From the NCBI GenBank assembly GCA_963693365.1, contig CAVNZM010000003.1:8060001-8124000 (forward strand): 64,000 nucleotides of DNA, written 5' to 3'. The notes below the pieces were generated by a model. It had not been told where the DNA came from and did not search any database. It was given only the letters and a program-made list of their open reading frames with translations. Source of the stretch: Amoebidium appalachense. Lineage: Eukaryota > Ichthyosporea. Each line of letters opens with the position of its first letter. Position 1 is the first letter of the stretch. Positions 43,044 to 56,755 of the stretch are shown one piece after another. The position numbers and the translations under genes are program-made.

Positions 43044-44325
43044 CACTGCACATATACATACAGCACTGCTAAGGCATACTGTGTATGCCAAATAAAAACA
43101 ATCATTGTTCATCATAAGATTAACGAAACGTTATCACTTCTTTTCCCTCTTCCCTCCTCAACAACAACAACAAGCCAAGCCACCGGTTATAATTATTAAC
43201 GATTACGAAGTTCAATTGGTGCGCCCTGCGTCGCATGGAATTTGCACTGTGTATATACACTCCGGAGTGGCCCGAAATTTCTGGGGCTGCTCCGCGGCCT
43301 AATTAATTAAATTTGCGATATCAATGATGGCCGTATGTATATCGATACTTATGCATGTGCACTACACAAGATCATGTGGATTTGTACAGACGGTGCTGGT
43401 GTGCCCAGCAAAACTTAAACACGGGGGAGACTGGGAGTATTCGCATGTGGCTTGAGTAAAATGAGGTAACCCACAAAGTTTACCAGTGTTAACGTTGGTA
43501 AAAAACGACAAAAGGAGTGTTGGAGATTCTGGAGAATGAGGTTCAAGTGTGGTGTTCAGATAAGTGGCTGCACAAAGGCGGAAAAGGCGGGGGGGGAGGG
43601 GGGGTACTGCGTTAACAGCAGGAAGTGTACACGTTGCCAAGTATGTGACGGAAAACACACAATGCCGATGCGCAGCATACACCAAGGGTATGCATCATCG
43701 ACTTTGATACGGTGGATAATTTGGGTGCACCGTTCCGTCTGAGTTTCGACCCATTCACCAATTGACCGGTTGTTTGCTTTGTACTTTGTATGCGTGTGAT
43801 TGTGTATATGTGCTGGCACGTCTTGACTGTGCCCTCTAGCCGATGTACGATACACAAACCGTTGCTGGCTAAGGGTATGTGAATCACGTGATTAGCCGCT
43901 CTCGACGAATCGGCCGCGGCCTTTTGACACGTAAGAGCTACCTTCTAGGTAGCTGGAATGTTTTTTCACAGGCCCACCTATACTTTTTTTTCTCTTTTTT
44001 CGCCCGGGGCATGTATGTGCCCGCGGTTGGTTATTTACTTGGCAGGAAAGGGTTGCCCCGGCTACGAGCCAGAGAAACCTCCTAGGGGTTGTATTTTGTT
44101 ATGAATGTGCCTATCACCCACGAGAACTAGTGTGGATAAAAAAGGTGCAAGTGAAAACTTTGGATATCCCCACTGATAGATAACGAGGTTACATATCACA
44201 TGAGTCTATCCTACTTGCTAACAACATTGTTGCACTTCAGCAATATTTATGACGCTAAGTTACGTGTACATTCCTGTGTGCGAGCAGTGAATTCTTGGGA
44301 TGCCTGAGTGCGAGCAGTGAATTCC
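42331..44325. other. Intergenic region between kinase and malate dehydrogenase (convergent 3' ends)
   Basis: (CA)n 42432-42501, an AT-rich stretch with a G tract (42780-42814), (TA)n at 42998-43040, a duplicated CAGCACTGC unit next to it, and unique DNA to 44325. A direct repeat GTGCGAGCAGTGAATTC occurs at about 44278 and 44309. No exon is recognised. Confidence 0.6.
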
Positions 44326-45545
44326 TTACTGCACGAACTTCTGGCCCTTCTCGATGCTCTTCTTGAGCTCGGGCAGCATGGCATCGAGAAGCTTCTTCTC
44401 ATAGGCAGTCATCTGGGGCAGGCCGAGGTTGTGCTCCAAACCGTTGGGCTGTAAAGTAAGGGGGGTTGAGTGGGTGGGTGAGTGGTGGTGGGTGGGTTGG
44501 GTTGGGGGGATGAAGGTGGATCGCACGAAAATATGCCACACCTGAACACTTCAAGAAAGGGGCTATTGCAGCCATGTGTGATTGTAGGCCTATTGCAGCA
44601 TCTGTGAATGTAAACACACACACACACACACAGGAAGGAGGGTGAGGTGTGTCTGCTGCAAACCACGAACTGGTACAGCACCTCCCCCCCCCCCCCCCCC
44701 CCCCCGAAAGACCTTCGAGGTCGTGAATTTAGTGCAGCTCTTTACGTGCTGATGTAACCAACAAAGGTGGGCCTGCCAACTCCCCCCCCCCCCCTTTTTT
44801 TTTTTTGGTGGGTGGTGGCAGTGGTGTGGGTGCAACCATGCATGCTAAGTGAGTAAATGAGTGTGTTTAATGGTGGTGGTGGTGTGTGTGTGTGTGGTGG
44901 TCGTGGTTGGTTGGTTGGTTTTTTTTTTTTTCCCCTTTTTGGGGAGAGGGGAGGTGGGGCGGGTTGCATACCCCGAGAAGGACGGGGGTGGAGAAGAAAG
45001 CAGCGGAGGTGACGTTGCTCTCGACGAAGGCGCACTCGACAGTGTACTGGCCAGTCATGCCCTTGAGCACAGACTCGGCAAAGCGCGCACCGGCAAAGGC
45101 CATGGACAGCGTGGCAGAGCTGTGCGTGGAAAGGGTTAATGATACGTGGACTCACAATAAAGGGGATGTGGGGAGTGGGTGAATGTGTGTGGGGCGTGGA
45201 ACAGTCTGGAAGAGATGTTGCAGTTTGCACGCACACTGACGGGTTGAAGGAAGGAGGAGAAGGGGCGGTGTAGGAGGAGGGGGGGGGGGGGGGGAGGGGT
45301 AGATCGCTGAAGAAGCAAAAGAAATGCATGTGTGTTCAATTGCTTTGTGTTATTGGCGAAGGGGGGAAGGGCAGAAAGGGGGGAAAGGGGGACACCAATA
45401 CCTATGACATCCATACGGACACAACAGGGAAACCCCTTTCCAACTGGCTTAGATTCGAGGAGAGAAACTGAACAGACACCATGTACACACACCAAACGAT
45501 GCGGGCCAGGGTGAAAAGAAGAATGGGGGAGGAGGACGAGAGCGA

Positions 45546-45579
<34 letters not shown>

Positions 45580-46729
45580 AAGAGCAGAGGTGAGACAAAG
45601 TGAGATTATGCACAGGGATAAGGGCAGGAAACATACCCAGCGCCGGCCTTAGCGTTGACGACCTCAGTGCCGGCATCCTGGATGCGGGGGGTCAGCTTCT
45701 CGATCTCGGCGTCCGTGAAGGACACCTTGGGCACCGTCTGCAAGAGGTGAAAGGGGTTAGGATATGTTCTGTGGGTTAGTTGTGTGTTAAAAATGTTGGC
45801 TATCGTTCGCTTGACCTCCATGCCATACATGCTACCAAACCGTACTATCCTGCCCTTTCCGATTAAACACAAGAACCTTGCACAGGAAAGAACACCGGCC
45901 AGCTGAACTACTGAACATAACACTAAACAGCACAGAGCCAACAGAGACGACGACCAAGAACACATCCATCACGTTTTGAAAAGGTCCAGTCAAGGGGTGG
46001 GGCGCTTGGATTGATGGGTTGGGTGCAGGTGTGTGTGTGTGGTGGTTTTTGTTTAGGGGGGGGGGGGGGGGGGGGACAAGAAGACAAGATGAGTTTGTGG
46101 AAGTTAGAACGGGAGCGATGCAGAGACAAGGGGGGGGGGGGGATGGCAAAACGAAACAAGGTGGGGCCGGGGTTGCATGCCTGGGAGAGGATGGGCAGGA
46201 TGGTGGTGCCGGCATGGCCACCAATGACGGGCACGTGGGTGTTCTTGGCGTCGGTGCCCTTCAGGTCACCAACGAACTTGTTGGCGCGCACAATGTCGAG
46301 GGTGGTCACACCGAACAGCCTGGGGAGGAGGAACGTAAGAAAGAAGTGTGTATAAAGGGATTAGAGGCCATGGGGATTGCAGGTACAAGGCAGCAGTTCT
46401 TTCTTCTGGTCGATTATGCAATGGTGCTGGCTGCCGTGATACGCAGGAAGCAGATACTAGTTTCAAAATACTCAACATACCATGCTCGCTAAGCATCAGG
46501 GTTCGTGCAGTATGCTCGTGTACACCATGCATTATGGTACTTCAGGTACGCGTGCATATTGGGAGCCCCCATATGGGCCCGCTACGGACGAAACTTGAAA
46601 GGGGAGGAGAGGGGAGGAGGGGGAGGGGGTTGGACTTGTAGAGTGCGAAGTACACATTCATGACGGTCAAAACAATGCATATAGCAAGAGAAGCAATGAG
46701 TCTGCATCATAAGCAGTGCCCATCCTCCG

Positions 46730-46768
<39 letters not shown>

Positions 46769-48242
46769 GCAAGCACACACTTGTTCTTGTTGTAGACACC
46801 GGCCTTCTTGAGGACCTCAGCAGCGATGGGCACGGTGGAGTTGACGGGGTTGGAGATGATGGTCACGGCGGCATTGGGGCAGTGCCTGCAGCCACCGTGT
46901 GAGCATTGCACAAATGCAAACAACACATTGTTGTATACCTGGGCTTCCCCCATTACTATACGAACTCTCCACCCACACAGGCCAGTGTTCATTCTTTGAC
47001 TTGGTACACTTCGAGATCCAAACAAATAGAGTCTTCTTTTTCAGAATTCACCTCCTCCCCCCCCCCCCCTTCCACCCACCGAACATGGAGAGCTGTTTGG
47101 AAAGCAGGAAGACGACCAAGCTGTATAGAGGAGCAAAAGAGGCTCGAAACATGACCAAGTGAAAATGAACGGGAGATGAGTAGAGCAGGGAAAGAACACG
47201 GGGGGAACCGTGGGGGAGGGGGGGGAGGGGGCAGGGAAGGGAAAGAGCAACGGACTTCTCTAAGTACACAAACACTACGGAGACCCCAGCCCAAGATATA
47301 GAAGGGTGTGCGAAGGGGGAGGCGGGAGGGGCTGCTTACTTGGCAACACCCTCAATGAGGGTCTTGACAATGTTAGCGTTGGTGTTGAACAGATCGTCAC
47401 GGGTCATGCCGGGCTTGCGGGGCACACCAGCGGGGATGATGACGACATCGCAACCCTCAAGGGCAGCACCGAGCTCGTTGGGGCCGGTGTGGCCAGTGAC
47501 CTAAACCCAAAACACGTGATGAGGACAGGAGGAACATGTCGGCTTAGAGGACGGTATCTGGTGACGGAAGCTGACTGGACATGTGGGAGATGGCAAAGAG
47601 AGCAGGGCCTCATTAGATAGCGGTCATAGACAGCAGTTGGACAGGTTGAACAGGCAGCAAGGACCAAAAAAAAGGTTCCCGACCCCGAGGGTTGCCGAAA
47701 CGCGTCTGGGGGAGACAGAGAACCCATGTTCTATCCCGTTATACTAGAGGGTTGGTCGGGGTAGTGGGCATTGGGGGAAGAGGCGGGGGAAAGAGTTTTT
47801 TTTTTTTGCTGTGGGTGGGGGGGGGGGAGGCGGGGGAGGGGGACGAACCTTGCAGTTGGAGTTGATGTGGCTGAGATCAGCGGCAACACCCGGGGTGTTG
47901 ACGACATCGTAGAGGGAGAGGTGGGACACCAGAGGCACCTGTGTCATCAGCAGCGACAGAGGCTGGCCGATACCACCGGCGGCGCCCAGAACGGCCACCT
48001 GAGAAAGAACAGAGCATGTTAGAACATGTTGGCTCGGAAAGTCTATTCACTCTATGTTGGTGGAAAAAAAGCAGATCCTGTAATGGCGATGAAAGAAAAA
48101 CGAGAGCCTCTTTCGACAGTGTATGAGCTATGAAAGAGCATGAGCTCACCTTGGCGAGGTTCTGGCGGGAAGAAGAGAAAGCCCGGGCACCGAAGCTGGT
48201 GGCGGCAGCGGGGCGAGCGACCTGAGACAGAAGGGAGGCCAT
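44326..48242 (-). CDS. MDH2: Mitochondrial malate dehydrogenase, 8 exons, 339 aa
   Basis: Exons on the minus strand: 48242-48150, 47998-47849, 47500-47340, 46885-46781, 46319-46181, 45737-45637, 45119-44972, 44448-44326. Phases are consistent throughout and the length matches the usual 335-340 aa. Residues 1 to about 24 form an Arg/Ser/Ala-rich mitochondrial presequence (ARAFSSSRQ). The NAD-binding loop GAAGGIG is at 36-42 and the NAD-selecting Asp62 follows SLY. Substrate arginines are Arg109 and Arg115 in the mobile loop (VPRKPGMTR) and Arg181 in DIVRANKF. The catalytic pair is Asp178 and His205 (VIGGHAG). The enzyme interconverts malate and oxaloacetate with NAD in the citric-acid cycle in the matrix. 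Codons favour C or G at the third position, unlike nearby genes, which suggests high expression. Intron 5 begins with GC instead of GT (CAG-GCATGC). Gene identity is certain. Confidence 0.97.
46633..46700 (-). repeat. Intronic repeat family A copy, malate dehydrogenase intron 4
   Basis: On the minus strand: TATGCATTGTTTTGACCGTC, ATGAATGTGTACTTCGCACT, CTACAAGTCCAACCCCCTCC. Orientation follows transcription of the host gene. Confidence 0.75.
46727..46765. repeat. Poly(G) tract close to exon 4 donor of malate dehydrogenase
   Basis: About 33 Gs, which is poly(C) on the coding strand. Similar G tracts lie in other introns at 46058-46075, 45279-45294 and 45551-45578. Confidence 0.9.
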
Positions 48243-48750
48243 TTTTTCTTTTCTTCACAAACCTACGTTGGTGGGTGGGGTGACTGAAAGGAAAAGGGCC
48301 GCACCGCATGGTTATAAGCCACCACTCAAAAAAGTTTGTGCCAATCTAGGTGCGTGACCTAATACTGTTATGATTGGGTTATACGTTTTTATAAGAGGCA
48401 AACAAACCATATATGGTTCACATGCTTTTTAATGCACAAACACCAATGCTCAGAGACTCACCCTTTGATCTTGCAAGAGTCAGTGAGAGAAAATAAAGAG
48501 TAAAAGGCCATAGTAAAAAACTACATGCACATAAAGTTTTTCTACTTGGCTTTTTGGTAGACCTAAACCTAGGGTATCGACTCTCTGAGGGTGATGCCAA
48601 GTCGAAAAGTCACTGAGGACTTTTCGTGTCATATTTTTCCGGAGGCTCGGTTTTAACACCACAGCCGCTCTGATTGGTCGCGCTTTCTGTAACTACTGTT
48701 TGATCTCCCAATACTTCCGCTTGTGGGGAATGAGGTCGGTGTGTATCCCT
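48243..48750. other. Upstream region of malate dehydrogenase
   Basis: Unique DNA with no exon recognised; expected to contain the promoter. Confidence 0.4.
48312..48317 (-). promoter_or_regulatory. Possible TATA element of malate dehydrogenase
   Basis: GGCTTATAAC on the minus strand, about 70 bases before the start codon, with a pyrimidine-rich leader between. The position suits a TATA box, but the motif is short. Confidence 0.25.
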
Positions 48751-49650
48751 TTTTTTTTTTTGACTCGGGTTTATTGATCCGTTGATGAAGGCAACGTGCA
48801 GCCACAGGCTACATACCCACCAATAGAACTGAAAAAGCCAAAGCTACGAAATAAAAATAAAGCGACAAGTGACAAAGGACACCAGCGGGCAAAACCTTAA
48901 GTGTACGTGTATGCGTGAAACTAGTTTGCTCCAACTAGTCATAGTCATATGCATCGATGTTGACCAGACCACACTCCGCAAGAAGACATCAGTACTGCTC
49001 CTTCCCAACAGGCCCCCCTCAAAACCTATCGAGGCACAGCAAGCAAGCCAGCCTCTAAAAGAGCAATGCAGACAAAATCTGAGCTAAAAAGCAATCCCAA
49101 CGGGCCCGGCCCCTAGATAACCCGGAGAAACTGCATCTAGCTCTCTGAGAAGGTGGCCTAGTTGTGGCAGGACACACGTACAGAATAACACAATTACAGA
49201 ATGCATGCAAGCAAACCCGGTCATTGCCATACGACTGGAGGCTAAGGACTGGCAGTCACTTGGAAAGCTCCCCGACGACCAAGTCGCCGCCCCTCCACTC
49301 ACGCAGCGCAGAAGTAGCTGAAGAAGTTGCAGCAGCCCACCGCCAATAGGTCGCGTAGAAGCGTAGACAGCGTGTAGAAGTTACCATAGGTTGCAGTGGA
49401 CCACCAAGAGTTGAAGAAACCACTTCTCAAGCGAGAAACTCCGCGAAAGGGAGATGCCCCCACACTCTCACAGCAGTAGGAATACACCAGGCCACACCAC
49501 ACACACGCTGCAGTCACGTTCCCCTGAGTGGGACTCCCTCCCACCACAAAAGAAGAAACGAAAGCCTTTATATACATGCCATGGTGAAGAATCGGGCAAA
49601 AAAAAGTTGACGTGACCCTCAGGGTAACGTACGTAACCGTTGAATAAGAC
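48751..49650 (-). mobile_element. Possible retroposed copy with poly(A) tail (minus strand)
   Basis: On the minus strand AATAAA (48775-48770) is followed by CCCGAGTC and 11 A residues (48761-48751). This looks like the 3' end of a polyadenylated RNA copied back into DNA. The body upstream has two medium frames (49652-49299 and 49302-49084) with no family resemblance. The 5' limit and target duplication are not defined; it could equally be the 3' end of an ordinary gene. Confidence 0.3.
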
Positions 49651-50474
49651 ATTTCCGCATCTTTTTTAGTGCACGAGATAGGATGTGTATTGTTTTTTTT
49701 ACTTGAGCAGAAAATTTCATATTATTTGCCTATTATCTGTAGGTGATACCTTATCTGCTTATTCTACCACTGTAGAATTTTAAATAGAAAATCGTGAGAT
49801 GTAAATACTGAAAAAAAAATTGTGAACCCTCGCCCCAAGCAAACAGCTCTTTGGGGATACAAATGCTTGCTTGCAGCCAATCATAAGGGTAGCTGCCGTG
49901 CGTGTTTTCGAAGATACGCCAGTAGGAAGCGTTTTTGCCTAATATAGAAGGCTCATAGGCAATGCGGTGTCAGCTTTCAAAACGGTTGCGTTTTTCTCCT
50001 CTGAAACCGTTTTTTTTTCTGAATCAGCACTCAGCGATGCATGCAATTCCAACGCGCCAATTGTGACTTAATTGTCTCCACGGTCACAAGTTCTAAAAAG
50101 CCATACAGTAGCTCGCATCGCCATTATATTTGGCCCCCTTGTGCCTGGCTGTGTGCTGACGGTTTTTCTTTTGTTATCTTGCCCCCTTTTCTGGACCGGG
50201 TGCCGTTGCTCGAAAGCTTCAGCTGGCTGAAATCAGCAGTCTCATCTTTGAGTGTAAGGGCTAGTTAGCTAATTCTGAGCTCAAATGGAGAGAGTTGCTT
50301 GGTCATTTTGCCACGGTTCCCCCCCCCCCCCCCCCCTCCCCCCCCCCCCCCCCCTCCCCCCGCTCCGAAGCCCTCGAGCTCCCCACACCCCACCCCACCT
50401 TTTAACTCAACCTCCCCGTCCCCCTTCCCGATCCCAATGGAAAAACCATACTCGCACACACACACACACTCACA

Positions 50475-50532
<58 letters not shown>

Positions 50533-52260
50533 TCCACACACACGCACCGCGCATACGCGCCTGCTCACGCACACACACTGACACACAGGCATGCACACGT
50601 ACATACCTCCCCCCCACCCACACACACCCAAAATCCGGCACAGCACCAATTACTCGGATGGGTAGACGTACACACAAACACACATGCATAAACACACACT
50701 CGCACTGCGCACCTGCACACACACGTTCTCACCTTTTATACACAAAAACAACGCTCGTTTTTTTCTGTTGGCCTGTTCCTCTCTATTGCCCCTCACGAGA
50801 AGCCAAGTTCGCTCGTTGGGCTTACACCTTTTTAACGTAAGGAGAGTAACCTCATTTTTATATAAAAATTGTTTATACTAATAAAGAACGTTAGTTGGAT
50901 TAGGAAGCTGGTTAAAAACCTGCCACCTACTGAGATGGCTCCTTATTTTTCCTTACACATTCAGCGAACACTGGACTCCATCGAACCGTCGAGGCGCCGC
51001 GACAGAAAGCATGCACGCGGTCGCGAGAGTGTAAGGAAAAATCGGAGCCACCAACGATGACTGCATCATGCTGTCCGGCGATTGGCTGATGTTCAAAGCT
51101 GCCCATCTATTGGTCTCTGGCTAATATATGATAATACAGGATTGACTCAGATGAGATCGCATAATCGCTGGTGCAGTTAAACCATAGCCCATTTAATCCT
51201 GAAAGGCCACAAAACGATGAAACGATCAAAAAGATGACACACAGTATACGTAAGGTTGACGGTGTTAGAAACAGGTTACAGACACAGGCACATAGTAAGC
51301 AGCTGCAACCGAGAGTATTAATAATAGGCTGCAACCAACGGTTTGTGACGGTGTTAACAGACAGACATAAGACACACGGAGGAGTCCGGTACCGGTACTG
51401 AACGGTCGAGATGGCCGTCCAGAGGTTTGAATTCGAGCGGGAATGAATGACGTTATGCATGACGTTATCAATGCCTTGTCAGCGATTGCATCAAAATCAT
51501 GCAAAGAAATCAAATTTGCTTCGCTTCGAGCCTTTTCACTGAATGGCTGTTTAAGTCTTTTAAAAATTGCCTCAAGGTGGGGTCAAAACGCACGCGCTGG
51601 AATCGAAAGGCAAAACATCCTGGCACACGTATTTCCGAACTGATTGGTTGCATATCATGGTGGTTCGAGTCTAGCCGATTCGATTGGTTAGGTGACGATA
51701 AAACCGTACGTGTGCCCGTCTGCAGCGAACGTAAAGTTCATCGCAGCGCGTGCACACCGTCAGTACGTGTGAGGTTAAAAACAAACACTTTTGGCTATTC
51801 ATGGAGGGTGGAGTGGCTTTAATCTTTCAGGCATATGCACTCCACTTACCCAGTTTTGTTTGTGTTATGTTGCAGCGTACCTTATCTTCCGTTTTGGTAT
51901 GACCTCATGGCTATTTCATACACACATCGTTCGTGACACATAAACCGGACCCTTCAACCGGTCGTGCGTGACAGCGGTTGGTAGTATGCTATGTCCTCTG
52001 TTTGCGTGGTCTATTTTTTCAAGCTGTTCTTGCGATCTTTCACCAGCATATAATATTTAGTTTACCCACAGACGTATGTCTGCACAGATCACACACATTT
52101 CCCTTTGAGTTGCACGGGGTTAAAAACAAGGCCACTTTGTAGACCTGCAGGTGCTACAAGCATTGAGTGCTGTGGCGCCTCCGGTAAATATTATCACCTT
52201 TGTGGAAACACCCTCCTCCCCCTGCCGGACGGGTCCCAGGCAGTTTGACACGGTCCCCAG
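49651..52260. other. 2.6-kb region with no supported gene
   Basis: Mostly unique, AT-richer DNA. C tracts lie at 50320-50360 and (CA)n at 50456-50527. Short frames near 51443-51822 have no recognisable content. Confidence 0.5.
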
Positions 52261-52270
52261 TTTAGTTTAG

Positions 52271-52278
52271 TTTTTTTT

Positions 52279-52324
<46 letters not shown>

Positions 52325-52645
52325 AGAAGGTTGTTTCTGGTGCTGGCAATGTTCAAGCACGGCACCACGATGGGACAAGCCACGTCTATACACACCAGGC
52401 ATAAACTTTAGCTAAATGGGTGCATACCAGCACCAGATGTTCAAACGTTTTGTACATGTTCAACTGCGTTTTGGCGGGCTACACACGCACAGCACACAAG
52501 GGATCATCATCATACACATCTATGTAGCTGTATACACTGCGCACACACACACAATTATGTACATCTCGTGCACGCCGTGTGCATCGTCAAGGGTAATCCC
52601 TCCCCCTCCCCCCCCCCCCCCAAAAAAAAAAAAAAAAAAAAAAAA
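52271..52645. repeat. T(n)G(n) and C(n)A(n) composite tracts
   Basis: T19 then about 35 G at 52271-52323, and a C tract followed by about 24 A at 52606-52645. Between them is unique DNA. Confidence 0.9.
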
Positions 52646-52915
52646 CACACACACGCACACTCACACACATGCACCCCATGGCCACTACACATGCATCAAC
52701 TTGTGAAAGGCATGATGTGCCGATGTGCCGACTAACTGAAATCAGAATAAGGGCCTCGTTGACAGGTTGCTAGATGTACCCAACACAGATAAACACGTGG
52801 TTGCTTGCCCACCTAAAGAAAAAACACACATCACACTGCACACGGCTGAAGCCGCCGGAGATAGCCGAGATAACCCATGTAAAAGAAAAAATAAAGTCAT
52901 CGTAATTTTTTTTTC

Positions 52916-53060
52916 TTTCTTTTGACTGGATTTATTCGACGGAAAGATATGCAAGTATGCACGGCATACTGAGAAGACCAAAAAAAACTTCACGAGTTAT
53001 CCAGTAACAAGTGCATACTGAGATACATAATTCGGGCATGAGCACATCAACAAAGTTATT
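52916..53060 (-). mobile_element. Possible second retroposed 3' end
   Basis: On the minus strand AATAAA (52936-52931), CCAGTCAAAAG and then A-rich sequence resemble the end of the element at 48751. The rest of the body does not clearly match it. Confidence 0.2.
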
Positions 53061-53412
53061 ATAAAAATAAAAAAAAAATTTCGGGTGGGATGGAGATATA
53101 CGCGATCTAAAAGCAATGGCTGTCTTGATCATGGCGCCACTTTCAAGTTTTCGTGTTCGCGATCACGTGTAAGTTGAGGTAAAGTAAAGAGTGAGTGAGT
53201 GTGGAGAGCATTTGCCATGTGGCACTTCATGTTTAGAGGGAGAGAGGGTGAATGAGTAACTGCGTGAGTGAGAGAGGACATATTTTTGCTTTGTAGCTCT
53301 TTCGTTATTTGTGGGGCCGGGTGGAACTTCTTCGCTTCACGTTGTTGGTATCGAAAACTCTGTGTGGCTGTCGAATCGACATCAACAGTGCATTATCTCA
53401 GCAAACAGCAAA

Positions 53413-54339
53413 ATGTCTGCGGAGCCCTCGTGGACGCAGCTGCAGGCTTTCGCCAAGACACTGCAGGACGGGTACGTGTGGGTGTGCAACTTTGGCTGCC
53501 GGGTTGTAAGGATCTTTTCCTCGCATCTCCTTTCGATTATTGTTCCTCTATATAGACTCTTGCTGGGTGTCTTGCGCACCTAAGAATCTCTCGCCCACAT
53601 TCAGCTTCCACGGCTCTTGCGTTCTACTCAGCATCACAAATGCGCCCTGTTTTTCGCGAACTGCCCTTCTCCCTCCCCCCCTCCCCCCCCCCCCCCGCCG
53701 CCCCCGGATACTCCCCCTCCCTCTGGTGTCCCACTGCCTCCCTCCTTTTCGCCCCATCCCTTTTTGCCCGTTCGGCACTCTCCTCTTTTTTTTATTCCAC
53801 CTGACCTGTTGGTTTCACCAATAGTGCCTAGTGGGTACCAATTACCATCTCCCCCCCCTCCCCCCCCCCCCCCCCCCCCTTGTCCCCCTGCCCCTGCTCC
53901 CCCCCCCCCCCCCCCCTTCGCCTACCCACTCGGTTCCTCTCACACCTTTCGCACCCTTTGGTCCCCTGTTGTCATGCCTTCGTTCAGACTTTTCCCCCCC
54001 TGTGTAAACTTTCTTTCTAGTCACCGTGTTGCATCGCCATTTCCAACACTGACCAACTGTCGCGCAGCTGCACCGAGCAGGTTTCACAACCCAAGAATAA
54101 GAAAAAGGGGGCGGCAAAGAGTGCCCCTACCGTTTCTGATGTGCTGCCTGCGTGCTTGGTCATTCTCAAAGAGGACATTGTCAAGGTATGGGCGATATGG
54201 GACACTTTTTCTGTAGGAGAAAAAAAGAGCAGGAATGAAGGCAGCTTTCTTGTCTTCTGCACAGGCCTTGCGTGAGACATGTCTGCTTCTTGGGTGTGCT
54301 TCTCTCTCTCTCTCCCTCTCTCTCTCTCCCTCTCTCCCA

Positions 54340-54411
<72 letters not shown>

Positions 54412-55443
54412 CTCTCGTTCTCTCTCTCTCATTCTCCCTCTCCTTCTTCCCCCTCCTCACCCTCTCTCTTTCCAGCCCCCCTCCATCTCCCCACTCCCCC
54501 CCCCCCCTCTCCCCCCTCTCCTGCCTTTCTCTCTTTTCCTTTGCTCTCTTTCTCTTTCCCTCTTCCCTCCCCCCGCCTCCCTCTCTCTCTCCCTGCTCCC
54601 CCCCCCCCCTTCCCCCCCCCCCCCCTCCCTCTCTGCCCCTCGTCTCCCTCTCCCTCCCCCCTCCCTCTCTCCCTCTTTGTCCATCCCCCTGTCCCTCTCT
54701 CTCCCTCTCTCCTCTATCTCCCCTCTATCTCTCCCCCTAGCTCGCTCCCCCGGCCCCTCCCTCTCTGCCCCTCCCCCTTCTCTCGCTCTCTCTCTCTCTC
54801 TCCCTCTCTCCTCTTTCTCTCCCCCTCTCTCACCATCCCATCAATTTCCCTCCTTCCCCCCCCCCCCCCCCCCCTCCCGCCCCACACCCACCCACCCACC
54901 CTACCCCCTCTGTTTCGCTCTCTGTTAAGCCATATTTATTCAGCCCATGGTTACACTTACCAGATCAATCGATCGATCTCAATCACACACAAACAGTCTC
55001 TTTCTTCTTTCGGGAGATACACATTAATACGTCCGTCAATTCATGGATTTAACCCCGTCTTCTCCCTTTTCCCCCTCTCCCCCCTCCAGTCCCCTTCTTC
55101 TCTCTCTCTCTCTCTCTCTCTCTCCCCCCCCCCCCCCCCCCTCTCTCCCCCTCCCCCCCCCCCCCCCCCCCCCCCTGGCAGCATTTCAAGGGGGTAGCCT
55201 GCACGTACTGCAAACACTGGGCACAGCTTGTGGCACGCAGGCTGCCTCTGGAGCCTGACACAGGTATTATCCCCCCCCCCCCCCCCCTCCCCCCCTCCCC
55301 TCCCCTCCCCTCCCCTCCTCCCCCAATCACGCCCTCCCCCCCCCCCCCCCCCCACCACCACCACCACCACCACCACCACCACCCACACACCCATACACCC
55401 ACCCCCTTCCCCCCATGCCCCTTATCCTGCCTTCTTTCCCCCT

Positions 55444-55481
<38 letters not shown>

Positions 55482-56554
55482 CTCCCGCCCCTCCCTTACA
55501 ACATACATACACATATCTACACTGTGATCCCTTCCTCCACTTAATTCTTCCCCCCAACCTACCCACCCACCACCACCACCACCCAGCCACCTACCCCCCC
55601 CCACCCACCCTTTGATGATTTTTGGCCCATTTTTAAGACTGTGCTCTTCTGATGATACACACCCTTGTGTGTCTGCATTGTCTTACGAAATCTGCCATGT
55701 GTTCCCCGTCGTGATATGTCATATTCTGCAACACATTTCAACCCCTCCCCCCCCCCCCACCCCCACCCCACCCACCCTCCCCTCACTCCCCCTGTGGGTG
55801 GGCACTACGGATGGTGTGTGCTCTTTTGTGTGTGCTCTGCAATCTACAATGTGTTGTCCGTGATGAATTTGTACTTCATATTCTGAGACACATTCTAATC
55901 CTCCCACCTCCGTCCCTTCCCTCCCCTCTCCTTCCCTCGATATGCCCACACATTCTCTCCCCTTCCCCCCCCCTCCCCCCCCCCCCCTCCCCCCTCCCTC
56001 CCTCCCTGTCTCCTTCTCTCCCTGCCCACTAACACTCCCTCCTCCCTCCCCCTCACTCCAACCCCCCCCCCCCCCCCCCCCCGTGGCCCCCTCCTCACCT
56101 GGCCGCCTGCCCGCCTCCTCGCACCACCTTTCCCCCCCCAACACACACAAAAAACACACACACCATCCCCCCCCCCCCCCCCCCCCCCTGTACGCGGGCT
56201 AAGGGGTCGAAACTCAGACGCAATTGATGACTTGGGCCCTCCCTGAGGATGGGCTCTGCTTATGACGCATACTGCGTGCATGGCTATGTTGCATACTTGA
56301 ATGTTTGCCTTTGCATGTGTCCTTCGTGTATGCGTACTTCGTACCGTGTTCCGCATTCAAACCCTCCCCCCTTTCACACAGTGGGGCTGCCAAGCACGTT
56401 GCCCCCCGATGTTGAGTCTGTGCTCAACGGCACGGAGGACCAAAGACCTCCCCTGGACAATGTGCACAATGGGCCCATGACAGAGGTGGGCATTTTGCGT
56501 GGATAAACGGGCATGGTTATGCGTGGTTTTCCCGTTTTCTCTCTTATTGCATCC

Positions 56555-56588
<34 letters not shown>

Positions 56589-56713
56589 TCCTCCCTTGAC
56601 AAAAAGAAAAAAGAAAAAAAAGAGCAAAAAATAAAAACATGGACACACACAAAGTAATAAAAAAATGAAACACAAGCACATGCGCACTCACACACGCACG
56701 CACACACACGCAT

Positions 56714-56755
<42 letters not shown>

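Noticed and set aside
53617-55544. Several long Pro/Ser-rich frames in introns 1-3 of the coiled-coil gene
   Set aside because: Poly(C) and (TC)n translations; the true exons 2 and 3 are short islands within them.
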